Positions 55,009 through 64,000 of a DNA stretch of 64,000 bases are shown in pieces. The stretch is from contig JAJHTX010000006.1 of NCBI GenBank assembly GCA_032164295.1, positions 372,001 to 436,000 on the forward strand, given 5' to 3'. The notes under the pieces were generated by a model that was not told the origin of the DNA, made no database searches, and worked only from the letters and a program-made list of their open reading frames with translations. The position numbers were made by a program, and so were the translations under genes. Origin of the DNA: Inonotus obliquus. Lineage: Eukaryota; Basidiomycota; Agaricomycetes; Hymenochaetales; Hymenochaetaceae. The first letter of the stretch is position 1. Every line of letters starts with the position of its first letter.

Positions 55009-56669
55009 ATGGCCTTTGATGTAGAATCCGTAGCGCTCTGTCCTTTTGAAGGGCCTGAGAAGTTACTCGAGATATGGTTTGCGCCTGGTCCATCATGTGT
55101 ACCTGATGCGACTACGGCCTCTCGTGGCAAAAGTGGTTTACGTGCCGTTGAAAGGAAAGTTTGGGAAGAGATGCTTAATATCGTCAAGTGTAAAATCCTT
55201 AGTGTCATCTATGGTGAAGAGATGGACGCGTACCTCCTCAGGTTCGTATTGTTTTTCGCCTTTGTTTCTGGAAACGACACTGACTTGCTATTTTCTTGTG
55301 TGCTGCGGAATGCAGTGAATCATCCCTTTTCATATCCCCACACCGCCTCATACTGAAGACCTGCGGAACGACGCTCAATCTACTTGGCCTTCCGCGTATC
55401 CTCGCGATCGCGCGCGAGCACGCCAGGCTACCTGCAGTTTACCAATGCTTCTACTCGCGCAAAGCATTCATGTTCCCAGATAAACAACTCGGTCCACACC
55501 GTGACTGGGGTCTTGAAGTTGAATTTCTCGATCGACTTTTCGAACATGGATCCGCCTATACAGTAGGCAAAGTTAACCAACACGGAGATCATTGGTTACT
55601 CTACATGACCAGTCCCGATGATATGAGTTCCGGTAGTGGGACAGAGATGAGCTCTCTCGCTTCGTCTCTCTGCATTTCAGACGCAGGTGCCAAGACTCGT
55701 ACGAAAATGAGAGAAGATAATTGGGCGATTGTGAGTCGTGCAGGATTATACACGCTTCCTCTCTTGCCGCCTACACAGCAAGACTACACGATCGAGATCC
55801 TCATGACACACCTCTCACCTCGTGCACGCGCAGCGTTTTTCACACCCGATACTGTCGATCCATGCTGCACAGACGGCGAAAGCTCACCCGGTATCTACGC
55901 ACACCACCTTTCCGACTCCCTCGGAATAACCGACATCTTCCCGCGTCACCGCACTCAACTCGACGCGTACTCGTTCACTCCGTGTGGTTATTCCGCTAAT
56001 GCGTTGATTCATTGGGGAGGCGCGCCTGGTGCACTGCACGTGCATGATCACCTGGATGAGGAGAGTAAGAAGTTCGCAGAAGGAGAGGGATATTATACCA
56101 TCCACGTTACACCCGAAGAAGGTTGGTCGTACGCTTCCTTTGAGTGCAACGTCCCTCTTGCACCAAGACGCCATTCAAACGGAAACGGCGACACCGACAA
56201 CGCAGATGATATACCCGACATACGCACACTCGTCCGGCGTGTCGTGCGTATCTTCGAGCCCGGAAAAATCACCATGACCCTTTTCGTCCAATCTCGCGGA
56301 GACGGAGATGACTACGATGACGAGGCCGAGGACGAAGATGAAACTGAAACAGCAGTCGAAGCTGCGCAGCGGGCCTTCAAAGCCGCTCTCACACGACCTC
56401 CAAAGGGTGCTTCTCGTGGTTCTTCCCCATCTGATAAAACTACCACAATCGCTGTAACCCGCGAAACAGGAGCCATTTCAATCACTGTCGAAAACGGCGA
56501 TTCTTCGGTGATACGATCCGCTACCGACGGAACCAATAACGGTAATGATGATAATCACGGTGGACGCGGATGGGCGCCTGTTTACGATAGAGTTTACAAG
56601 CGCACGGACAAGATTAATTATGAATTCGGACGGTATGACCTCGCTTTCGCGAGTTTTGAAGCGACTTGA
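55009..56669 (+). CDS. SPE2: S-adenosylmethionine decarboxylase proenzyme
   Basis: Two exons (intron 55242-55315), 528 residues. It starts MAFDVESVALCPFEGPEKLL. The self-cleavage site is LLSESSLF, with cleavage expected between Glu79 and Ser80, which becomes the pyruvoyl group. The intron splits the AGT serine codon just before ESS. Next come ISPHRLILKTCGTTLNLLG, KVNQHGDHWLLYMTS and FTPCGYSANAL, then YYTIHVTPEEGWSYASFECN, all family signatures. An acidic insert (DDYDDEAEDEDETE) and a Thr/Ser-rich segment extend the C-terminal region beyond the usual length of about 350 residues. The product is decarboxylated AdoMet for spermidine and spermine synthesis. Confidence 0.95.
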
Positions 56670-58303
56670 TTTTTCGTGCCCGTCCCCGAGCCTGCTCCTG
56701 GTCTAGCCGTTCTAGCTTGGCCCTTCAAATGTGTCATGACATGTGAATGTAATTCGCTCTGTGCTATAGCTTGATGCGTCGATTAGGGGGCCGTGAGGTT
56801 CCTTCTTGCTTCCTAGAAAAATATTACAAAACCTTATTTATACCTTGCCGGCAGCGTTAGGCCTCTACTTGGATGTCGTCGCCGTCGCCTTCTGTTCGCT
56901 TTATAAAATGACGTGAATAAATTTGGAGTCGTATTACTGATTTAAATGTGTTGTACATACCCACTTTCGTCCGACCGAAGCGCAGGTATCACATGAGGGC
57001 AATTGAGGCGATTATCCGCGGCGGCGAACTGCAGGTAACGTATAGGTCTTGTTATCAGAAGCCAGAAACAACGTTGCAAGAAATCGGAGCCGCAGCAGCA
57101 TAAGTATAAGAAGTCGAAGACACAGAATCAATACGAACGCAAAATCCGCTGTGCCCTCACTGTCTCCTGAGCATCAGTGTAACAAAAACACGCATACTGT
57201 TATTTGTCTTCCATCTCCTCGCCAACGTAAGGATCGGATTTTGCTTCATCCGATGTTTACGAGAAGGAACTACGGAAATGGAAGACAATGAAGCTTACCA
57301 TCCACCAACTGGTGATACCTGAATGTCGCGTAGATAATTACCTCACTGGTAGTACATTGGTCGCGAATTCCGCCCCACCGGTTCTGTCGGAATTTAGATC
57401 AGGCTTTCAATCAAGATGTACGCCATCCCTCAGTCGGAGCCATCGGATTGAAGCAACACACCGCCGTTGCATTGTACTCGCTTTATGACTTGTAGTTTCG
57501 GCAAAGGCATCGAGTAGGTCAGGATGTCAGTTCGGGCCCGAGGAAGTACCCGTTGGGCAATCTGCACTCTGACCCATTTGAAAGATCATCACCCAGAAAG
57601 ATTTCATGACCCTTGGAAACTAGAAAAGTTTCATCTGCATGATCAAGTACGTCGATAAAACGTCTCAGTCTTTGTTGCTTGAACACCGAAGCAAGCCTAA
57701 CCAAGATTAACCGCTCGATCTTCCACTTGATATCTCAATAAACCCCATATTGTTAATTGAGTTCCAAAGATGGTGAGACCATAGCAATGCGGTTCAAGAA
57801 GAATGGCGACCCCACCTTGAGTGATGTGCAATCATTGGTCGGGTGACTTTTGAAGGCGCGCGGCGAGATATTTGGGATGCCCACGACGCTGTTATCAGAA
57901 CTTGAAGCTTAATAAAGGCTCCTATGTATAGTTAGGAACGTCTAAGCAAAAGGTTGGTTTCTAAATAGTCTCCAGACGGTATCCGTCCAGCACAATCACG
58001 CCTTCAAGCAAATTGATATCAGGGCACAAACGTAAAGAAAAAAGGTCCTATCTCAACATTGTGGCTCCGATTCAAGTTAGACCGGTATTTCAACGACCTC
58101 GGTCCCTGGAACCCTATCAACTCCTTCGCACAGTCTTCAATAGCGTGAATTTCTCACCTAGCCCCACCGCGGAATCCCGTCATAGTCTACGTCTTGGCCG
58201 AGATTAAGAGGCCATTCGGAGAAAAACCCATGAAGAGAACGGCCGAAAGCGTTATCAAGCCCAATAGACAAAATGAAATGAGTTATCAACAAGCAATAAC
58301 GAC
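56670..58303. other. 1.6-kb intergenic region
   Basis: No supported gene. Short open frames at 57049-57291 and 57519-57704 lack known motifs; the second starts at a non-ATG codon. No repeat or RNA gene is seen. Confidence 0.4.
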
Positions 58304-59023
58304 TCAGAAGAAACTAACCTTGTAAACGGTATAGTAGACGTCGTAGAGTCGATATATTAGCATAGCCCCGCGCAGATTCCCGTGCAGTGTTCGGACATCC
58401 ATGAAAATTTTACGATGGTGGTGGTGCTGGAGAGTGGCACAGATGTTTGGCTCGCCGACTGCTTGGCCTTGTTTGCATAGCCAAACATAACATTCATTTC
58501 CCAAACAGGGAATACATTCAATGATTCGCGTTCCGACCATTTCATTGAAATCTTCATACGTTATGGCTTGTCGGTTTGATGTCAGAACACAATTGATGGG
58601 CATATAAACACCGAATAACTGCGCAGCTTCCTTTGACATCCCGTATTCCTGAATCTTCAAGCTATTTTCCGAAATAAACCCTAGGTCCCCACTTGATCTA
58701 GTGGTTTTATCTCTTCTAATTAACGGCCTATCGCTTTCATGTACTTTACAATCGATATTGTATCCAAGATACAATGTCTCTTGAAATAGAAGTACTCCTA
58801 AGCAGCTGCAATTGCATGCGTCAGATGGCACACCGATCGTAACGTCGGATCTTAATAGTAGGCCACCGGACGAGACTAGCCCGAGGAACATCGGAGGAGA
58901 AATCAAATAGCGAGCCAGATGCAAACGTTCCAAGACAGCAACTAGTTCAGTAAATTTGTACTGATATGTTTTCTTTTTGGATAACTTGACCCTCCAGAAT
59001 GGAACACAGTCCAGGCGTATCAT
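58304..59023 (-). CDS. Unknown protein (single open frame of 239 codons)
   Basis: An ATG at 59023 opens an unbroken frame: MIRLDCVPFWRVKLSKKKTY, YKFTELVAVLERLHLARYLI, PPMFLGLVSSGGLLLRSDVT, SDACNCSCLGVLLFQETLYL, YGMSKEAAQLFGVYMPINCV and HHHHRKIFMDVRTLHGNL, ending TVYKVSFF. A possible donor (AAG|GTTAGT) near 58322 suggests that it may continue in a further exon. The length is unlikely by chance. I recognise no domain. It may be a lineage-specific gene or a relic of one. Confidence 0.4.
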   Translation of the reverse strand: MIRLDCVPFWRVKLSKKKTYQYKFTELVAVLERLHLARYLISPPMFLGLVSSGGLLLRSDVTIGVPSDACNCSCLGVLLFQETLYLGYNIDCKVHESDRPLIRRDKTTRSSGDLGFISENSLKIQEYGMSKEAAQLFGVYMPINCVLTSNRQAITYEDFNEMVGTRIIECIPCLGNECYVWLCKQGQAVGEPNICATLQHHHHRKIFMDVRTLHGNLRGAMLIYRLYDVYYTVYKVSFF

Positions 59024-60073
59024 AATATGTTCTGACGAGCTCGAACGGATGATTTAGATCGCGTCGTTTTCCTTTATCCACTGCCTCGAGGCTCGGTGAG
59101 CCCCCTACGGATCAGATGGAAGAATTCGCCTGTGTCTGTAAGGGTCTACCGAAACTGCTGTTTGTATGGAATGTACGACAAATTACATACCTTTTTGTGA
59201 GACTATGCTGCCTTCCACCACCACTACCACCGACGAGAAAGGACCATTGATGCCACTTTCTTTCTTGTTGGCCCTTGAAGAAGCCGCCTGAAACGCGCAT
59301 TTCATCAGCGTCAGGATCGCCCAGCGCGAAGGCTGTGTACGATGCCATGCAGAATACGCCTGCCGATCGAGGGCATAGAGCACCAAGGACCAAGGCATCT
59401 GTAATGAATCAAGAGGGTGCCCACGAGGCAGTCGTACTATTGGCTCTGCCTGACGTGTTGTAGTAGAGGGCCACAATAATTAGTTTGTTTGTGCCAGCAA
59501 ATGATCTCCGGTTACAAATCGTTTGCGGTCTCGTATCACAACCGCCAAACGGTGTCGTTTCTGTGTCAACCTCTCTGTTGCCTTCGTTTCATCTCACAGC
59601 CTCGTCGAAGCTCATTCAGTTTTAGACTATGAATACACTTGGATATCCAACAAATGAACCTTCCAAGGCAAGATGGTACAGTGCGGAATGCCGAAATCCA
59701 TTCAATACAATACACAAATGGCTTGATCTCTATTTCTGAAATCATCTGCACAATCGAGGGCATCAAATCGAACGGGCTGTTGCTTCAACTTCCATCATGC
59801 GTGCATCGGGCTACGCATGCAACCGGCACGCCGCTTTGCAATTTGATGATTAAACGCTGTTCATGGTTCTAGCCGCAGAAGTTTCATTGACCTTCTTGTG
59901 AGCAGAAGCTAACAAGCTTCCAGTCGCTGTTTTTGTCTTTCGGTAATGCGCTTCTCGAGAGAGAAGACTTGCATCCGCCATTATAGTCAGCAGCTCCCCT
60001 TTCTCTCGAGCTTAAATCTACCCACTTCGGTTCCACTGATACCCTCGACAGGGTCTAGGGAACGAGCTACTCG
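59024..60073. other. Intergenic, possible small minus-strand gene
   Basis: A minus-strand frame at 59112-59393 (MASYTAFALGDPDADEMRVS, GGFFKGQQERKWHQWSFLVG) has a plausible intron (AAAAG|GTATGT near 59190 to TTACAG) but no known motif. The rest shows nothing. Confidence 0.3.
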
Positions 60074-61647
60074 ATGAATGTCGTTCGTCTTTCCCCCGCA
60101 AGCCCAACGGCAGATCTTCGAGCTTTGCAGGAGGTCTCGGACTTCGCTTGGACGGACATGGGCTGGGGCGGGGAAGACCGATGGACCTATCGAATACTGA
60201 GCGATGAGCAAATAAACCAGGAGATGCTCCGTCTGGCTCAGCACGGCACCAGCGGAAACGTTGACTACGTCACTATCCAACCATGCACATCATACGAGGC
60301 ACGCTCACAAGACCGTTTCGCTATCCAGCACTGGGATTTTCCTGACGGCAGGTGGACCTTCTCCGCGATTTTTGACGGTGGGTATGATGTCTCCCTTGTC
60401 TTGGATCCGTCATGAGAATGGTTTGCTTTCAAAGGTCACGGTTCACATGGCACAGTCGATTATGTGGTGGAACACTTGCCTGCTCGGGTGAAAAGTGCAT
60501 TACATGGGACGCTAGCTCGCGGTTCTGCATCTTCGGCGACAATCTCCCATATTCTCAGCGAGGCAATCGTCGAGGTCGATCATGCGATCATGAGAGACTT
60601 TCAACGCCTATTCCCTGGCGGGCCGGACCAAATGGCTCGTCTTAGCGACCACCAGATAGACTCGTCGATAAAGTCTAAAAACGGCACTTATTCTCATAGC
60701 ATTCTTCGCTGCATGGGGGGCTCGACGGCACTTCTGACCCTCATGGACCCTTCTGGTTCTCATCTTTGGGTCGCCAACCTCGGTGACTGTCGAGCAGGTG
60801 AGGCTAATTTTAGTGAACTGCCAGCGGTGCGGGCCCAAACGCATGGCATTTCTCACCCATACATTACAGTGCTCATCTCAAAAAGACCTGGAGGGGGTTT
60901 CTCAGCTCGACGAGTAACGGAAGTCCACAACGGCGGGAATGCGCACGAACTACAACGTGTTAAAAACGAACATCCCGGCGAAAGGGAATGCATTGTTGAC
61001 GACCGCGTGCTGGGATTCTTGGCACCCACTCGAGGTAAGCAACAAGGGGAGGCCTAGAGCAACTTACTCACAGTGTGTGTTGCCCTAATTACATAGCCTT
61101 AGGCGATACCTGGATGAAGCTTCCTGCCATTTGCTCGCGTCGGATATTCATGCGAACAAGCGAGTTTGGGGCGCACGGCCTCTCTGACAAGCATGTCGAT
61201 AGGATAAAGACGCCGCCGTACGTTTCGAACACCCCCCAGGTCTTCCATCACCGTCTACGCAGAAACATTAGGCGCTCAGGTCATCAACGGCACACCTCAC
61301 TGCAGTCCAATGCAGTTAGTAGCCAGGGAGAAGAAGATGTGGCACTCATACTCTGCTCCGACGGTCTCGTTGATTTGTACGAGGATCAGGACCTAGAAGA
61401 GGATTATTATCTAAAGCGGTGGGCCGCCATGATCGGAGAGGTCACAAACAACTATTCGTCGCCGCCCAGCACATCGGTCTCCCGTTCCGCTCCGGAAAGA
61501 AATGGAAACCGTAGAAACATAGCGGTGCACTTGCTACGCGATGCCATAGGCGGTGATGATATGTCGCGGGCATCTGCTAATTTGACTGTGGAGATGGAGG
61601 AACGCTGGATGGACGATACCACCATACTCTTGCACAGATTCGCATAA
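60074..61647 (+). CDS. PP2C-family Ser/Thr phosphatase, PDP-like
   Basis: Four exons. MNVVRLSPASPTADLRALQE, then ARSQDRFAIQHWDFPDGRWT and FSAIFDGHGSHGTVDYVVEH (motif DGHG-H, metal Asp). GGSTALLTLMDPSGSHLWVA-NLGDCRAVL holds the second metal Asp. RVLGFLAPTRALGDTWMK and ALILCSDGLVDLYEDQD follow, and the last motif is RWMDDTTILL. The R-LG-LA-TRALGD pattern and long inserts are like pyruvate dehydrogenase phosphatase-type PP2Cs, but no clear mitochondrial presequence is present. The intron at 60380-60438 splits the DG|HG motif, which confirms the join. Confidence 0.88.
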
Positions 61648-62145
61648 CCGCAGTTGACTCGATCGCATTCTGGACCGATAGATTGATTTACTATTTCATT
61701 TTTCTTTTGGGATTTCGGCCTCGCAGTATAGAGTACTTCTAACCCAACGACGTAAATGCTATCGCTTGCACCAAAGCACATGCGCATCACGCTTTAATAC
61801 CGCCAGGGACGGGATGAATGATTTCCGTAATGACAGTGTGATAAGCCGAAGGAATCAACGTACATGCCCAAATTGGCCCTATCCATCCGGACGTGCATGC
61901 TCAGATTATGACCATTCGGCTGAATCAAAAGGCGATACTAACCTGCGGACAGGAGTACCATTAATAATAGCTGGACCGTTCGGATAGTTTGATCATTGAT
62001 AGATGTCCATGACTGTGGATAGCGGCACCGAGGAACTTTTTGAGGTCAGAAGACGTGATGCAATTGCATTTTTACGAGCCCCTATGTCGTTCTAAGAACA
62101 TACACCGCGGAAGAATACGACGGAAACAGTTGTTGTTCTATACGG
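61648..62145. other. Convergent 3' region
   Basis: 498 bp between two convergent stops. Nothing recognised. Confidence 0.4.
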
Positions 62146-63402
62146 CTATCCTCTCCTTCCGCGAGCTGCAGCAGGGACTTTCCGCTTCTTGAACAATCCG
62201 CCAGTGGATTCAGGAGTTTCCAGAGGCGTGGTTTCCTCCGACTTTTCATTCGGCTTGGCAGACCTTATTTCATAGTCCGATGGCTCAACTTTCGGAGTAG
62301 CATCGTTCCTCGCTTGTCGAGGCCCAGCAGCATCATGATGAAGTTGGTTGGGCTTGTCTTCTTTCTTAATTGAACGATCCGCGTCATTTAAATTCTTTGG
62401 CTCGTCGTTCTCTTCATTCGTGTCCGCCTGCATGTCACCTTCGGGCTCAGTAGCACGTTTCCAACGCGTCGGCTGCCACTTGGGTTTATCCCCAGTTAAC
62501 GTTTGTGATGTCTGCCCAGAACTTGTCTGCGACTCTGCCTTCTCTGCAATCGGGAACTGCGATGATTGTCCAGGCTCGAAGTTACGGACGGACGCCGCTG
62601 TGTGGCCGCTCATTTCTTTGGTCTGGTCCGTAGACTGGTCTGTGGCAACAAGAAAGGTTGGTTCTTCCTTCTTTTTTGACTTCAGCTTGATTGGTATGTC
62701 TCCCGGGTCCCAAATCTCGCCTAACCCAGCGCTGATCGTCCTTTTACGCAACTTGAAGCGCCTTTCATCTTCCTCATCCTCAAGTAATGCTTCGGCTTCG
62801 CGCTTCTGGGGCAGAAAGTCAGGAAGCACCCCATCTTTCGTGTCCTCCTCCTTTGGATCCTGTAAATCTTTGGGGAGCGGGGGAGGAGGGGGAGCAACTA
62901 CTTCCCATTCGCCAACGAGACCTTGGGTTCTACGACGTTCCATCTCGGCTCTTAACCGCTCTTCGTCTGGATCGGTAATACCCATAGACTGGGCCGTTGA
63001 GTAGTTTGACCATACGGAAGTAGGCCTTTCCGGCTTCTTCGCCGCAGTTGCAGTCTGCGGGGTCCTTGCTGCTTGCGACGACGAGGTCAACGAGGCGTAT
63101 CCAGCCGAAACGTCTTGAGCGAAAGCCGCGTTAGCTGCCTAAGCATCCATCAGTAAAAGTTCTTCCTAAGAAGACGTAAAAGAGCTCCTTACCACCTCCA
63201 CACGGGCCAACTCTCGCCTTTCTTCTTCCAAGTCCTTCTTCCTCCGTTCACCCTGCTTATAGATATTCTTAACATAACGATCTCTATTTCCTTTGTGACG
63301 CATTCCCGATTCATGCTGGCGTCGAGAAGGGGCATCATCTGTGATGTAAATTTCGCAATATTTGCAGAAATATTTCTTGTGCGAGAGCCAGTACTCGGAC
63401 AT
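62146..63402 (-). CDS. WBP4-like splicing-associated U1-type zinc finger protein
   Basis: Two exons (intron about 63139-63191). The N-terminus MSEYWLSHKKYFCKYCEIYI ... SGMRHKGN is a matrin/U1-C type finger with ligands Cys13, Cys16, His30 and His36. A helix (KKDLEEERRELARVEVAANA) follows, then a segment with VWSNYSTAQSMGITDPDEER, GEWEVVAPPPPPLPKD and RTISAGLGEIWDPGDIPIKL. The C-terminal half is disordered with KWQPTRWKRA and ends LFKKRKVPAAARGRRG. This order fits the WBP4/FBP21 family, which associates with the spliceosome; fungal members often lack WW domains, as here. Confidence 0.78.
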
Positions 63403-63617
63403 GGTGGTTGAGAGAATGAATGTGACAGTGACAAGTCGGCTGTGACAATAGAAATCACCTGCCGAATGTATTACCCAAATAGGTAATTAGTATCCACGCG
63501 TCATCGACCACCAGGACTCAGAAGCGTTACGCCCGTCGTCCGCAAACTGCACACAGTTTGTCTTCGTACGGGTCAACCTGTTTAGCGGCCACCATCTAGC
63601 TGCGGTTGCAAGCGGCG

Positions 63618-64000
63618 ATGAGCAAACGGCCTTCAGCCAAGGTAACATCATCTTTCGCTTCACGCACAGCGTTTGAAGCACTTGCTGTCTCCGACGCAGA
63701 GGAGGAAGAGGAGGTACAGGATGAACAGGAGGTGGAAGTCCCTCACCCATCTGACGTGTAAGCGCAAGTTTTAAAAATGCGAAAAAATGATCATCATTAA
63801 TATACGCAACAGAAATCCCCATGTTTCTGTGGACGAACCTCCGAGGCCCTCGAAGAGTGCCCAGAAAAAAGCTGCTCGTCAAGCACGTCAGCAAGCCAGG
63901 CAGGGGAATAAAGCGTTGCGAAACACTTCGCTCTCTTCCTCTCCGACCAGCAGTCGCGCAACTACTGATGAGCCACCTCGACCTGGGACTCCCGGATCGC
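63618..64000 (+). CDS. Unknown protein, N-terminal part (runs off right edge)
   Basis: An ATG at 63618 opens MSKRPSAKVTSSFASRTAFE, then the acidic AEEEEEVQDEQEVEVPHPSD. A GT-AG intron (63758-63820) joins to VNPHVSVDEPPRPSKSAQKK, AARQARQQARQGNKALRNTS and a Ser/Pro-rich stretch that is open at the edge. The N-terminus is charged and disordered. I do not recognise the family from this part. Confidence 0.6.

Overview
The window is nuclear DNA of a filamentous basidiomycete, almost certainly an Agaricomycete (mushroom-forming fungus). The genes are dense and carry many short introns of about 50-80 nt with GT-AG ends and occasional TACTAAC-like branch sites. Families largely restricted to Agaricomycetes are present (three DUF6533 seven-helix proteins, one DUF6593 protein), together with a light-inducible BLI-3 protein and a KRE6/SKN1-type glucan synthesis protein. 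No bacterial or organellar genes were seen. All gene models below were spliced by hand from the sequence; individual exon joins can be off by a few bases.

Layout. 1-8.2 kb: the 5' end of an unknown gene (-), TIM17 (+), an Mmc1-like mitochondrial protein (+), a VanZ-domain membrane protein (-) whose second intron holds a long hairpin, and a family S33 prolyl iminopeptidase (+). 8.2-21 kb: BLI-3 (+), two tandem DUF6533 genes (+,+), a DUF6593 gene (-), a Sec2-type Rab GEF (+) and a third, inverted DUF6533 gene (-). 21.9-26.1 kb: RRP12 (-). 26.17-31.32 kb: a mobile-element-like insertion of about 5.15 kb. 31.4-38.1 kb: SCT1/GPT2-type acyltransferase (+), a four-helix Sur7/PalI-like protein (-) and DNA polymerase kappa (+). 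38.3-50.3 kb, all minus: phosphatidylserine decarboxylase, GH18 chitinase, queuine tRNA-ribosyltransferase, PNS1-type transporter and KRE6/SKN1. 50.8-64 kb: TFIIH subunit SSL1 (+), a decayed coiled-coil gene, an intron-containing tRNA-Ala(CGC), S-adenosylmethionine decarboxylase with an upstream ORF (+), an unknown minus-strand ORF, a PP2C phosphatase (+), a WBP4-like splicing protein (-) and the 5' end of an unknown gene (+).

Most genes are unrelated housekeeping functions; several pairs share divergent promoters of 200-460 bp. The element at 26.17-31.32 kb is the strongest candidate for something undescribed. It sits in the former divergent promoter of RRP12 and the acyltransferase. Its two ends are diverged inverted repeats of about 325 bp starting CACGGCGGGCAAAATAG, each packed with GATATTTTAAATATC-like palindromes. 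Each is followed inward by an array of 11-bp GC-rich repeats in mirror orientation (about 10 and 18 units). It encodes two minus-strand proteins that match no family I recognise and look weakly like each other. No transposase was recognised.

Other notable points are three GC-AG introns and two micro-exons (12 and 15 nt) in the polymerase kappa gene, a 27-bp stem hairpin inside the VanZ gene intron, and three GATCGA elements upstream of BLI-3.
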